This document shows, piece by piece, positions 20,984 through 32,201 of a stretch of DNA of 64,000 bases. Below the pieces are notes generated by a model. It was not told the origin of the DNA, searched no databases, and saw only the letters and a list, made by a program, of their open reading frames with translations. This DNA comes from Elephas maximus indicus (Eukaryota; Chordata; Mammalia; Proboscidea; Elephantidae): contig NC_064822.1 of the NCBI RefSeq assembly GCF_024166365.1, forward strand, positions 149,488,823 through 149,552,822, in the 5' to 3' direction. Each line of letters opens with the position of its first letter. Position 1 is the first letter of the stretch. A program made the translations under genes and the position numbers.

Positions 20984-23512
20984 TTGTTGTTGTTGTTGTT
21001 GTTGTTGTTAGGTGTGGTCAAGTCAATTCCGTCTCATAGCGACCCTATGTACAAGAGAATGAAACACTTCCTGGTCCTGTGCCATCCTCACAAACATTGT
21101 CGTGCTTAAACCCATTGTTGCAGCCACTGTGTCAATCCTTTGCATTGACATCTAGCCTACGAGACTGTGAGAAAATAAATTTCTCTTTGTTAAAGCCATC
21201 TACTTGTGGTATTTCTGTTATAGCAGCACTAGATAGCTAAGACAATCCCCTTGTTTTGTTCAAATTACTGCCTCTTGATCTATGTACATACAGGTTCCTC
21301 GTGAGCACACTTAAGTGTTCTGGAATTCCCATTCTTTGAAATGTTATCCATAATTTGTTATGATCCATACAAGTGAATAAAACACAGGTAAACATCTTTT
21401 TGGTATTCTCTGTTTTTAGCCAGTATCCATCTGATATCAGCAATGATATCCCTCATTTCACGCCTTCTTCTGAATCTGGTTTGAACTACTGGCAGTTCCC
21501 TGTCGATATACTGCTGCAGCTGCTTCTGAATGATCTTCACCAAAATTTTGCTTGCGTGTGATATTAGTGATATTGTTCGATAATTTCTGCATTTGGTTGG
21601 ATCACCTTTCTTGGGAATAGATGTAAATATGAACGTCTTCCAGTCGGTTGGCCAGGTAGCTGTCTTCCAAATTTCTTGGTGTAGACCAGTGAGTACTTCC
21701 AGGGCTGCACCCATTTGTTGAAACATCTCAATTGGCATTCCATCAATTCCTGGAGCCTTGTTCTTCGCCAATGCCTTCAGTGCAGCTTGGACTTTTCCTT
21801 CAGTTTTATTGGTTCCTGATCATATACTTCCTCCTGAAATAGTTAAACATGGAGAAATTATTTTTGGTATAGTGACTCTGTGTATTCCTTCCATCTTCTT
21901 TTGATGCTTCCTGCATCGTTTAATATTTTCTCCATAGAATTCTTCAGTATTGCAACTGGAGGCTTGAATTTTTTTCTTCAGTTCTTTCAGCTTGAGAAAC
22001 GCTGAGCATGTTCTTGCCATTTGGTTTTCCATCTCCAGGTCATTGCACGTGTCATTATAGTACTTTACTTTGTCTTCTCAAGCCCCCGCTTTGAAATCTT
22101 CTTTTTGGCTCTTTTACTTCATTATTTCTTCCTTGCCCTTTAGCTACTTGACTTTCAAGATCAAGTTTCAGAATCTCTTCTGACATCCATTTTGATCTTT
22201 TCTTTCTTTCCTGTCTTTTCAATGACCTCTTGCTCTCTTCATGTATGATGTCCACAACTTGTATGTCTTCGATCATTAGTGTTCAACGTGTCAAATCTAT
22301 TCCTGAGATGGTCTCTAAATTCAGGTGGGATATACTCAAGGTTGTATTTTAGCTCTAGTGGACTTGTTCTAATTTTCTTCAGTTTCAACTTGAACTTGCA
22401 TAGGAGCAACTGATGGTCTGTTCCACACTCAACCCCTGGCCTTTTTCTGATTAATGATATTGAGCTTTTCCATCGTCCCTTTCCACAGATGCAGTCAATT
22501 TGATTCCTGTGTATTCCATCTGGCAAAGATCACATGCATAGTTGCTATTTATATTGGTGAAAAAAAGTATTTGTAATGAAGAAGTCATTGGCATTGCAAA
22601 ACTCTACCATGCTATCTGTGGCATCGTTTCTATCACCAAGGCCATATTTTCCAAGTACTGATCTTTCTTCTTTGTTTCCAACTTTCACATTCCAATCACC
22701 AGTAATTATGAATGCATCCTGATCGCATCTTCAGTTTAAGAAGTTGTAAAAATCTTCAATTTCTTCATCTTTAGCCTTAGTGGCTGCTGTGTAAATTTGA
22801 AAAACATTCATATAATTGGTCTTCCTTGTAGGTGTATGGATATTATCCTATAACTGACAGTGTTGTTCTTCAGGATAGATCTTGAAATGTTCTTTTTGAC
22901 GATGAACGCAATGCCATTCCTCTTCAAGTTTTCATTCCCCACATAGTAGACCATATGATTATCCAATTCAAAATGGCCAATACCAGTCCATTTCAGGTCA
23001 CTAATGCCTAGGATATTGATGTTTATGCATTCCATTTCATTTTTGATGATTTCCAATTTTCCTAGATTCATACTTCATACAAACCATGTTCTGATTATTA
23101 GTGAATGTTTGCAGCTATTTCTTCTCATTTTGAGTCATGCCACATCAGCAAATGAAGATCCCGAATGTCCATGTCATTAAGGTCCACGACTCCATCCATG
23201 TCATTAAGGTTGACTCTACTTCAAGGATGCAGCACTTCCCCAGTAGTATTTTGAGTGCCTTCAAACCTGATGGACTCATCTTTCAGCACTATATCAATGT
23301 TCCACTGCTGTTCATAAGATTTCCACCAGCTAATTCTTTTCCGAATTAGACCTCTGTGCCCTTCTCCTAGCTTGTCTTAGTCTGTAATCTCAGCTGAAAC
23401 CTGTCTGCCATGGGTGACCCTGCTGGTATTTGAATACTGGTGGCGTCGCTTCTCCCATCATCACAGCAACACGGAAGCCCCCACAGTACAACAAACTGAC
23501 AGATGTGTGGAG
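20984..23512 (-). mobile_element. RTE LINE copy F (minus), full 5' end, internal replacement
   Basis: The flanks AATATTAACC (20974-20983) and GATATTAATC (23513-23522) form a TSD within the old L1. The copy holds the 3' end (20984-21138), then a 103-bp non-RTE piece (21140-21242), then antisense RTE from the RT palm through the endonuclease and leader to the 5' terminus near 23505. About 0.9 kb of RT C-terminal sequence is missing at the foreign piece. Open stretches show NKAPGIDGMPIEMFQQMGAA (RT start) and NLKRNGIAFIVKKNISRSIL (endonuclease N-terminal side). It is not functional. Confidence 0.9.
21140..21242 (+). mobile_element. MLT1-like LTR 3' end embedded in RTE F
   Basis: GACTGTGAGAAAATAAATTT, then GTGGTATTTCTGTTATAGCA and the terminal TAGATAGCTAAGAC resemble the end of a MaLR (MLT1-type) solitary LTR, including its AATAAA. 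It lies inside the RTE F insertion, not beside it. It is an old retroviral-like LTR remnant with no coding content. Confidence 0.65.
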
Positions 23513-24060
23513 GATATTAATCTTTTGTCCTATTAATTTTTTAAAATTTGTTTATTATTTTCATTACTTTTTTGGTAATTTTCTCAGACTTTTCTACACA
23601 TCTAATCATTTCATATGTGAATAAAGAGAGGTTTACTGCTTCTTTTCCAGTCATTATACTACCTCCTTCCTCCACTGCCTTACCTGATTGCACTGGCTAG
23701 GACCTTTAGTACAATGTTGAGTAGAAGTGGTAAGAGCTGACATTCTTGCTTTGTTTCAAATCTTAGTGGAAGGGGCAATATTTTGTCATTATGCATGATG
23801 TTAGCCATAGGTTTTTCAGAAATTTATTAAGTTGATGAAGTTTTCATCTATTCTCATTTTGCTGAGAGTCATTATCATGACTGAATGATAAAGTTTGTTA
23901 AATAATGCATTCATATAATTTTCTCTTTTATTATGCCAATTTTGTGACTTATGTTTATTGCTTTTTCAATGTTAAACCAACCTTGCATATCAGGGATAAG
24001 ACCCACTTGCACATGATGAATTTTTTTTTCCATATTATCTTTTTTTTATATATTCAATTT
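23513..24060 (-). mobile_element. Old L1M, RT domain region (minus)
   Basis: Antisense ORF2 is readable around GGCTAGGACCTTTAGTACAA and TTGAGTAGAAGTGGTAAGAG, the region after the catalytic FADD box in L1. It continues the L1 that RTE F split. Many stops. Confidence 0.75.
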
Positions 24061-24071
24061 GTGAGCATTTT

Positions 24072-24470
24072 CTTTTTTTAATTATTTTATTGTGTTTTAG
24101 GTGAAAGTTTACATAGTAAATTAGTTTCCCATTTAACAATTTTTATAGAAATCATTCCATGGCATTGATTATAGTTTTCACAATGTGTCAGAATTTTCAT
24201 TATTTCCATTCTATTTGTGCTGTTTCCATTGATCTAGCTTCCCTTTCCCTTTTTGCCTTCTCATCTTTGCATCTGGGTAAATGTTGACCTTTGATCTCAT
24301 GTAATTGTTCAAGGGAGCACACTACTTATGAGTATTATAAGCCAATCTGTTATTTGGCTGAAAGGTGGTGTCCAGAAATACCTTCAGTTCCAAGTTTAAA
24401 GGGTATCTTAGGGCAATAACCTTGAGGTTTCCTCTAGTCTCTATTGGTCCAGTAGGCCTGATCTTTTTTA
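24072..24470 (-). mobile_element. L1 3' UTR, 5'-truncated (minus)
   Basis: A T-rich start (complement of the A-tail), TTGTGTTTTAGGTGAAAGTT, and a body that parallels the other afrotherian L1 3' UTR at 45712-46595 identify a short L1 3' end inserted in the old L1. Its target duplication was not resolved. Confidence 0.7.
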
Positions 24471-25045
24471 GGATTGTTATCATTTTCTTAAGGATTTTTT
24501 TCATCTTTCCTGTGTTTCACTTAATTTCTAGATTGATAGGTGTATATCTTCACCAATTTGGTAAGTTGTATACCATTATTTCTTCAAATATTTTTCCCTA
24601 CTTTCTCTCTTCTTCTATAACCATAATTAATTGTTATGTTGCTTTACATTTTCACAAATATCACTGAGCCACTATTTGTTTATTCTTCACTTTGTTGTTG
24701 CTGTTTCTTTTTGATCTTCAGTTGGAATAATTTTTATTGATCTGTCTTTAATTTTGCTAATTCTTTCTGGTATTGAATATGTTGTCCAGCCCAACTGATG
24801 AATTTTCACTTTATATATATTGTGCTTTTCATTTCTAGATTTTCCATTTGATTATAGTTTCCATTTCTTTGCAGAATGTTACCATCTGTTCCTTCATTAC
24901 ACTCATATTTTTATTTAAGTCCCTGAACATATATGAATAGCAGACCCTGTTTGTTAATTCCAAAATCTGTGTCATCTACCAATCTTTTCATATTGACTAC
25001 ATTTTTTCCCTGATTATATGCCACATTTACTGTTTATCATATAGC
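24471..25045 (-). mobile_element. Old L1, ORF1/5' region (minus)
   Basis: CTTCAAATATTTTTCCCTAC through ATTGATCTGTCTTTAATTTT matches the antisense layout of old L1 ORF1/5' sequence. It probably belongs to the same long L1 as the upstream pieces, with the ORF2 N-terminus lost. Confidence 0.65.
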
Positions 25046-25058
25046 TAATATATTTTCT

Positions 25059-25223
25059 GGAAACCCTGGTGGCTTAGTGGTTAAGAGCTATGTCTGCTAA
25101 CCAATAGGTCTGCAGTTCAAATCCACCAGGCTCTCCTTGGAAACTCTATGGGGCAGTTCTACTCTGTCGTATAGGGTCGCTATGAGTTAGAATTGACTTG
25201 ACGGCAATGGTTTTTTTTTTTTT
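25059..25223 (+). mobile_element. AfroSINE, short form, perfect 13-bp TSD
   Basis: Head GGAAACCCTGGTGGCTTAGT, core GGGTCGCTATGAGTTAGAAT and a T-run tail. TAATATATTTTCT is repeated exactly at 25046-25058 and 25224-25236. One of the cleanest and probably younger SINE insertions here. Confidence 0.97.
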
Positions 25224-25236
25224 TAATATATTTTCT

Positions 25237-25690
25237 AATGTTGCACATTGGCAATGTTACCTTGAGTGGAGTCTAGAGATTATAATGTCTCCTTTTAAAT
25301 GATGTTGATATCTGTCTAGGTAGGCAATAAAATTCCTGGGTGATCCTCTTGACTCTGTTATGCTTTATTTTATGCTTAGTTAGTGTAGGTCTGATTCTGT
25401 CATAACCATACTTCAAAGGTTATAGTCTTTTGCAAGACTGGTGTCCTTAATCCTGTAGCAGAGCCTTTTGGGGTTCTCAAGTAAACACTCAAAGTTAGGC
25501 TGGAACTTCAAAGTATCTAGTACTCTAGGACCTCTTTTATTTCCATTCAGATCTGAGTTGAATAGCACAGTTCTCAGCTAAAGACTCAAATATCTCCAGG
25601 TTGACTTCTGGAGTCTTCCTCTGTAGAGTTATATCCTCTCTGTTATCTTGACCTGAAAATTGTTGCTGCTTCCAAAACTCTAAGCTCTCA
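25237..25690 (-). mobile_element. Old L1, 5'-UTR piece (minus)
   Basis: CCTGGGTGATCCTCTTGACT, GCTTAGTTAGTGTAGGTCTG and TGTCCTTAATCCTGTAGCAG follow the antisense order of an old L1 5' UTR. This is the far end of the L1 that began at 16166. Confidence 0.65.
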
Positions 25691-27228
25691 TCTCTGCCTT
25701 CTCAGGTCAGTGAGAACTTTGTTCTGTATCCCTGTGCCTCAGTCAATAAAATACACCCAGGCAGAATGCCAGGTTAAGTGTGGATTTACCTCAGTTTCCC
25801 TTCCTTCAAGTATATTATTTGAAGAAGAAAGAATAAATAGAAATAAATTATTTAATTCACCATCGATAATCTCTAGAATAACAAAAATCTTAAAAGTGGG
25901 CAGAGATAAATTAACTTCAAAGAACCAAGAGGTAGTAGCATAATTGTCAACCAAAACATATTTCAAGAAACAAAACGAAAAAAATTTCTAGACAAACAAA
26001 AATTGAGAGTTTTTTTTTTATCTTCAAACAGACACATTTTTTAGGGAATTTTGAAGGTAAAGGAATATTCACTCAGTAAGAATTTTTTACCAGAAGGAAC
26101 CCTTGAAATATAAGAGCAAATTAAAAATGAACAAAAAAAGTAAATGTAAATAGTGTTGATATAAACAATACTGTGTTTTTTGAAGTTTAAGAAAAAGAAA
26201 AACTAGAATTAAGATACTAAATAATTATTCCAAATAAGTTTAGGGATACTGAATGGAGTTAAAGTGTTCTAAAATCTTGATTATGCAGGAGGAGGGAAAA
26301 CTCTTGTAGGTATTAGAATTTAAGAATTAAGCAAGCATATTTCAGTTACTAGGGTAATAACTAAACTGTTTTTAAACAAAGCATACAACTTTCAAATAGT
26401 AGAGGAAAACGGCTAGTGAGTCTATTTTTGTTGGCTTGTGTTTCAAAGTTTTATTACCTGTGTGCTGTGTTACTTTAAATTTGAGCTAATCACTTTTCTT
26501 CTAATTTTATTTGCATAAACATTTGAGACCCAGGATGATGGTGGGGTCCTCCAGAGAGAATTTTTATTGCTTTTATCATTTGCCAATGGAAAACAGGATA
26601 TGTGGACATATATAAAATGCCAACAAAATAAATATATATATGCAAAATCTTTTAAGTAAAAAAATAATTGAAAGGTAGGAAACACACTAGGCAATTATGT
26701 TTCTAAATATAGTCTTTATAGAAAGTTATTATATTTGAATAGTTATGTATTAAGTGCCAAAATAGTAAAAAATAATTTAAAAACAGCACAGACACAAACA
26801 AAAATGTTGAGTTTTGTATACATTATAGTACACTCACTCTCTTCTACAAATATACACAAATACAAATGTGAAATATTTGGATTTTAGGTTTTCATGAAAG
26901 CTGAAAATAGTAACGCTCATAGAAGCAAGTTGGTGTATCAATAGATTGCATTTTCAATGATGCAATTTTAACTACAAGGAGTCTTTCATTTTGAAGTCTT
27001 GAGGTGGTAAGAATTAAGTGTGATTAAACTATTTAAGATACAGCCAAGATTCATTTTCATATGGGCAGTAAAAATCATTCCTTTTTTTTTTCTTTCTGAA
27101 TTTGGTTCTTAAGGATTATACATAATGTCATTTTAAATTATTTATTTTATTCTGTGATTATACCACAATAAAAATTTCACCCTTAAAAATTACTCTGTTG
27201 TAATACAATACGTGAATGTGCAGCTCTT
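25691..27228. other. Unassigned AT-rich stretch
   Basis: No gene, RNA or recognisable repeat. A 77-codon plus frame and a 75-codon minus frame overlap around 25710-25966, without recognisable features. Very AT-rich from 25980 to 26900. Confidence 0.5.
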
Positions 27229-27290
27229 TTCACTTCTCTCTCTCTTTCTCTGTGTGTGTGTGTGCGTGTGTGTATGCGTCTGTCTCTCTC
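27229..27290. repeat. (TC)n/(TG)n microsatellite
   Basis: Alternating CT, then GTGTGTGTGTG interrupted by GCG, then CTCTCTC. Compound dinucleotide repeat; likely length-polymorphic. Confidence 0.9.
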
Positions 27291-27535
27291 CTTCCTTTAC
27301 CTTCGGAAACTTTTGTTAAATATGCATTGTATGAAAGGCATGCAGAATTCACGAATGAACATTATATTTTGAGTTTCATAGTGGCAAGGATTCATATCGG
27401 CTTAATTACCAATATCCAGGATCTGGTAAAGGACTCTTTTTTTAAGAAAAAGAGCATAAATTAAAGAATAAAATAAATCTTCCCTTCACATCAGTTTCTC
27501 TCTTACCACTCCCTTCCCCCTTTTATTTTCTTTTC

Positions 27536-27880
27536 AACAAGCATTTATCAAATGCCTGTCATGTGCCAAGCACTTAGCCATGGCACTGACATCCCAATCA
27601 AGTGAAAATGACAACAATGTAAGAAGATAATTGCAAACTGAATTTTGAGTATTTAGTAGGAGGAATAAGTAGTAATGTGAAATCTAGAAAAATCTTAACG
27701 AGTGGAAAGAGAGATAAAGAAGGAGCTGCATTTATGGAGTCTCTATTGAATTATTTCTTTAGCTCATTCAATCCTCAAAATTATATGATGTCATTACCAT
27801 TATCGTTGCTTTAGATGTGAGGAAAGAGAGGTTCAAAGATTGACTACCTTTTTCAGTGAGCAATCAAATCCATTAAATGC
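27536..27880 (-). mobile_element. MIR/L2-type ancient repeat fragments (minus)
   Basis: CATTTATCAAATGCCTGTCA with GTGCCAAGCACTTAG, and later CTCATTCAATCCTCAAAATT with GATGTGAGGAAAGAGAGGTT, match the antisense of MIR-type elements. The intervening 27600-27740 is not assigned, so these may be two copies. Confidence 0.6.
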
Positions 27881-27935
27881 CAAAGACCATTTCCTTATAT
27901 TTTTTTTGTTTTGAAGCTTGAGTATAAATTTGTCA

Positions 27936-28028
27936 GAGAAGAAGCAGAAGAAGAATACAAGGAGGAAGAAGAATAGGGACATGAAAGAGGAAAAGGAGAT
28001 GCAGAAGAAGAAGGAGAAGATGCAGAAG
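27936..28028 (+). repeat. GAA/GGA-rich purine tract
   Basis: About 90 bases of mainly A and G with repeated AGAAGAAG units. It gives lysine- and glutamate-rich open frames on this strand, which are composition artefacts rather than genes. Confidence 0.85.
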
Positions 28029-28035
28029 TCAGTAA

Positions 28036-28056
28036 TTAATAATAATAATAATAATA
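28036..28056. repeat. (AAT)n microsatellite
   Basis: Seven-unit-like AATAATAATAATAAT run next to the purine tract. Confidence 0.9.
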
Positions 28057-28057
28057 G

Positions 28058-28410
28058 TGGGAACAACAACAAGTTTTGCTCATATTTACAGAGCACATGC
28101 TATATGCCAGGCATTATTGTGTTGCTGTGTTGATGTTGTGTGCCATTGAGTCAATTCCAATTCACAGTGATCCTATAGGACAGAGTAGAATTGACCCACA
28201 GTATTTCCTATGCTGCATGATCACCAGGTCTTTTCTCCTGCAGAGAAGCTGGTGGGTTCAAACCACCAATCTTTAGGTTACCAGCCAGGCATTAACCATT
28301 GCAGCAGTAGGGCTTCATAAGCATTCTTCTAAGCACTATAAATACTGAAAACCATTTAATTCACACAGAAACTCCACGAGACTTCTATGTAGCTAGCATG
28401 TAGGGAAAAA
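28058..28410 (-). mobile_element. MIR element (minus), split by an AfroSINE
   Basis: TACAGAGCACATGCTATATG CCAGGCATTA before the SINE and TTCTAAGCACTATAAATACT plus CATTTAATTCACACAGAAAC after it read as one antisense MIR. The AfroSINE insertion repeats GCATTAT / GCATTCT at its edges. Confidence 0.75.
28118..28320 (-). mobile_element. AfroSINE, long form, in a MIR (minus)
   Basis: Antisense of an AfroSINE with an RTE-like GTTGATGTTGTGTGCCATTG start, AATTCCAATTCACAGTGATC, and the retained long-form central block (TCTTTTCTCCTGCAGAGAAG). The head complement is at CAGTAGGGCTTC. Diverged, so an older copy. Confidence 0.88.
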
Positions 28411-28779
28411 TAGGCTCTGTCCAGTTTGAGAAAAAGCAATGATAGGAACTTTTATCTTTGTCTTCCTAGGAATGATAAGTAATAGTCATTACAACTCATA
28501 AAAATCATCACTAGAACATATATAAAAATACCTGTATGGAATATAAGACAACAATAAGAATTACATTTTTCAAGTGAATAATGTATTACATTCTCAACCC
28601 GTACTTTAAAATAATTGAACTACCTAAAATATCATAAAAAATCCATTCTGGGCTTTTCTGAAAAATCTTATAATCCTCCAAACTCTGAAAAGAGCAACAT
28701 TTGGAAAATAAATCTCTAGATTCAATTTAATTCAAAAATTCCAACTCTGTACTTAATTAATAGACTGATCATCCAAAGC
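28411..28779. other. Unassigned stretch
   Basis: AT-rich sequence with no recognised gene or repeat. Confidence 0.5.
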
Positions 28780-29257
28780 TGTTGTTGTGCAGTCCTATTG
28801 AGTCATCATCAACTCATGGCAACTGTATGTATAACAGAACGAAACATTGCCTGGTCCTGCACTATCCTCCACAATCATTGATATGTTTGAGTCCATCATT
28901 GCAGCCACTGTCAGTCCATCTCATTGAGGGTCTCTCTCTTTTTTGCTGACCCTCTACTTTACCAAGCATGATGTCTTTCTCCAGCAATTGGTTCCTCCTG
29001 ATGATATGTCCAAAGTAAGCAAGACAAAGTCTCGCCATCCTCACTTCTAAGAAGGCTTCTGACTGTACTTCTTCCGGGACAGATTTGTTTGTTCTTTTGG
29101 TGGTATGTGATACATTCAGTATTCTGAGCCAACACCACAATCTGAATGTGTCAATTCTTCTGTGGTCTGCTTTTTTCATTGTCCAACTTTCATGTGCACA
29201 TGAGATGATTGAAAATACCATGACAGGTGTACCTTAAAAATCAAAATGCCATCTTGG
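28780..29257 (-). mobile_element. RTE LINE copy G, 3' end (minus, 5'-truncated)
   Basis: Antisense RTE from its tail (GTTGTTGTGCAGTCCTATTG) into the RT C-terminal domain. The open stretch 28862-29221 on the minus strand reads CAHESWTMKKADHRRIDTFR and ARLCLAYFGHIIRRNQLLEK, lining up with the C-terminal domain of copies C and D. It stops before the YADD box, so no active enzyme is encoded. TSD not clear. Confidence 0.9.
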
Positions 29258-29290
29258 CTTTTTTTGGGGGGGGGCTTTTGGGGGGAGGGA
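29258..29290 (+). repeat. G-run cluster
   Basis: Runs of nine, six and three G in a row within about 25 bases (29266-29289), next to a T-run. Could fold as a G-quadruplex; also a typical assembly error hotspot. Confidence 0.7.
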
Positions 29291-30187
29291 TCTAGTTCCA
29301 AAATTAAATCTATTCAAGTAGCAACTAATAGACCATATAAATTGATGAGGATCTACAAGCTCACTATTTGCTTCTTTAACAAATTTATGTTAGTTTCAAA
29401 AATGATTTTCAATTACTTCATTTGTATGAATCCTTTTAATCTAAATGTTGCCTTAAAATATGACATTACAGTTTTTCCATGAGAGCATTACTATCAGTAC
29501 TCATAAGAACCTTGCATTAATGAATTTTCTTAGATCCTACAATTGAAGGAAAGATGGCTTAACAGAAACTGATGACATTCTGTGAATATAATTCTTAGAA
29601 GAGCTCATATTTTATATCTACCAATATTGTATAATATTAATAGCTTTCCCATTATTTTTCTCTGAATATAAATGGCATTTAATGGAAGTTACAAGAATTA
29701 TATAATTAAAAAATTGCACTGGGTTAAAGTCAGATAACATCCTTCTAAAAAAATATGTAAATTATAATGAAGATAATTCTACATTGTGATTTCCCTTCAG
29801 TAATACCTTCAAAGCTGTAACTTATTAGGGTTCTTTAGGCTAAAGAATCTTTTTCTTCAAAGGAAAATTTGAATAGGAGGATGTCACAACTTTTGACGCG
29901 GTTACTTTTTCATATGATTCTTGTACTTAGTTCCAAACTTCAGTAAGTTTAGCAGCTAACAACATTCTTAAAACACTTAACATTGGCATCTGGTTTTAAA
30001 ACACTTGAAACAATCTCATGCTTAATTAATTTAACTGAACTTAAACAAATCAATCTGCATTTCACAACTTGACTACTATAAAAGTGGTCAATATTTTCTA
30101 ACAGCTGGTAGACAGTGATTAAGGCGCAGGACAAGTTATTAGCAAAAGATCAAGGTAAAAAAAATACGGAACCTATTGGGGCACAAA
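29291..30187. other. Unassigned AT-rich stretch
   Basis: I see no gene or repeat family. Short frames such as 29949-30134 (minus) have no recognisable features. Confidence 0.5.
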
Positions 30188-30380
30188 AAGCTTTCTGGGT
30201 GGCACAAGAGGTTTGTGCTTAACTAACCTGAAGGTTGACAGTTTGATCCCACCCAGCAGCCCTTAGAAGAAAGGCCTGGTGACCTGCCCCTGTAAAGATT
30301 ACAGCCAAGAATACCCTATGAAGCAGTTCTACTCTGTAACACATAGGATTACCATGAGTCAGAATCTACTTGTTGCCAAC
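30188..30380 (+). mobile_element. AfroSINE, long form, plus strand, diverged
   Basis: AGCTTTCTGGGTGGCACAAG, GGTTGACAGTTTGATCCCAC, the central block GAAAGGCCTGGTGACCTGCC with AAAGATTACAGCC, and the core ACCCTATGAAGCAGTTCTAC. The 3' end reads GTTGCCAACATAC, close to the RTE-like tail. Substitutions suggest an older copy. Confidence 0.9.
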
Positions 30381-30530
30381 ATACATATATTTTTTTAAAT
30401 GCTGGGCACAAATAAAAAGGAGTTAAATTTTCTACTTCACTAATACAAATCTCCACAAGTTATCAGTTTTCTGTTCCACAATAACCAAAAATGAAGGTGA
30501 AAAAGAGCTTTATCTATTATTCTATAAACA

Positions 30531-30712
30531 AAAACAAAAACAAAACCCAAAAAACAAAAAAACTCATTGCCATGGAGTCGATTCTGACTCACAGTGACCC
30601 TTCAGGATAGAGTAGAGCTGCCCCCATAGATTTCCAAGGAGTGGCTGGTGGATTTGAACTGCCAATCTTTTGGTTAGTAGCTGGGTTCTTAACCACTGAG
30701 CCACCAGGGCTC
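30531..30712 (-). mobile_element. AfroSINE, short form, minus strand, with TSD
   Basis: An A-rich start, CATTGCCATGGAGTCGATTC, and the terminal GAGCCACCAGGGCTC mark the antisense of a short-form copy. CTATAAACA is repeated at 30522-30530 and about 30713-30721. Confidence 0.95.
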
Positions 30713-30717
30713 CTATA

Positions 30718-30738
30718 AACACACACACACACACACAT
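30718..30738. repeat. (AC)n microsatellite
   Basis: About ten AC units directly after the AfroSINE target site. Confidence 0.9.
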
Positions 30739-31176
30739 ATCCTCTTGGGCAAAATATTTGGACTAGTATTCTAGTATTTCTATGTTTAAGATAGAAATTC
30801 TAATTCCATCTTGCCTCTTCATAATTTTACAATCGTGATTCTATTACTGTCTCAAAGATAAAACCTGAAAATTTAGGCTTAGCTTTTATATTTCTCTTTT
30901 TCTTAAAACCCCTTTTTGCTTCCCAAGAACTGGAATGTGAGACATCAGCATCTGTTTTTTTGTTTTGTTTTGTTTTTCCCCAGTATAGGTAGCTTTCCTC
31001 TCCTGAAACCAGCAGCATCTGACTTTCATAAGCTCAGCTTTACCCCAGCTACAGGAAAAATCTAGACTTTGTTCCTTACAGATTTCTTGAGTTCCAAACC
31101 AACGGTTTCCAACTAGGAATCAGTAATGTTACCTAGAAGCATTCTTGAACTATTTTCAATATTTTGAAATACCTAA
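30739..31176. other. Unassigned stretch
   Basis: No recognised gene or repeat. A 63-codon minus frame (30827-31018) has no features I recognise. Confidence 0.5.
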
Positions 31177-31720
31177 AAGACCTCTTGAAAGTATTAAAAA
31201 GCAAAGACGTCACTTTGAGGTCTAAGGTGTGCCTGACCCAGAAAAAAAAAAGTTTTTTTTTTTTTTGACCCAATTCATGATATTTTCAATCGCTTCATAC
31301 ATATATGAAAGCTGGACAATGAATAAGGAAGAATGAAGAAGAATTGATGCCTTAGAATTATGATGTTGGTGAAGAACATTGAATATAACATGGACTGCCA
31401 GAAGAAAGAACAAATCTGCCCTGGAAGACGTACAACCAGAACGCTCCTTAGAAGCAAGAATGGCGAGACTTTGTCTCATGTACTTTGGACGTGTTATTAG
31501 GAAAGACCAGTTCCTGCAGAAGGATGTCATGCTTGGTAAAGTAGAGTGTCAGTAAAAAATAAGAAGACCCTGAATGAGATTGACTGACACAGTGACAGCA
31601 ACAATAGGCTCAAGAATAACAATTTGGAGGATGGAGTGGGGCTGGGCAGAATTCCCTTCTGTCATACATAGGGAGCTATGAGTCAGAACTGACAGGGTGG
31701 CACCTAACAACAACAACAAC
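31177..31720 (+). mobile_element. RTE LINE copy H, 3' end (plus, 5'-truncated)
   Basis: Sense RTE from AAAGACCTCTTGAAAGTATT to the tail CACCTAACAACAACAACAAC. It covers only the C-terminal domain and 3' UTR. A 25-bp A-run/T-run insert with TGACCCA on both sides interrupts it at 31241-31265. Frames are broken. Confidence 0.92.
31241..31265. repeat. A-run/T-run insert flanked by TGACCCA repeats
   Basis: G, then about ten A, a G and about fourteen T lie between two exact TGACCCA copies (31234-31240 and 31266-31272). Uninterrupted RTE copies have a single TGACCCAAGCC here. It looks like a tiny insertion that duplicated its target. Confidence 0.7.
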
Positions 31721-32189
31721 AATATACAATTATCATTTACCTATAGGTATCATTTACCTGTAGGCTTATTAAACTGTCAAATGTCTTTGCATTTGCTTGG
31801 AATTATATCACCGCTGTGTACTTCCATATTGTCTTCGATTTTACTTTGGAGTAACACCTCTTATATTATTTTGCTTTTGGATATTTACTTGCTTCCTTTG
31901 TCTCTCTCAGGGTAACAGTGTTAAACCTGGTTCATTCATCTGACAGATACTTGATTAGTGATTAATGTATTCCAGCTTCTTCGCTAGGCACTGGGGATAA
32001 CGATGTAACAGACTTCATGTTCCCCTCAGCCTGCTGCTTATCTTGTTGGGGAAAAAAAGAGTTAAGCCAGCAATTATGGCACAATGAGATAAACATATCA
32101 ACAAAGTTATTAGGGCACAGAGAACAGAAGCCTAACTGAATCTGAGCACAGAGGTGACGGTAATGCATATTAATGTGCCTCTTTGCCTA
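31721..32189. other. Mostly unassigned; possible ancient repeat at 31925-32160
   Basis: TTCATTCATCTGACAGATAC, then GCTAGGCACTGGGGATAACG has the flavour of an ancient MIR/L2-like mammalian repeat in antisense, but the match is weak. The rest shows no feature. Confidence 0.35.
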
Positions 32190-32201
32190 CATTTGGGTTT
32201 T

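Noticed and set aside
27833-28133. Lysine/glutamate-rich and phenylalanine/leucine-rich open frames
   Set aside because: They follow from the purine-rich tract and the AAT repeat on opposite strands; low-complexity artefacts.
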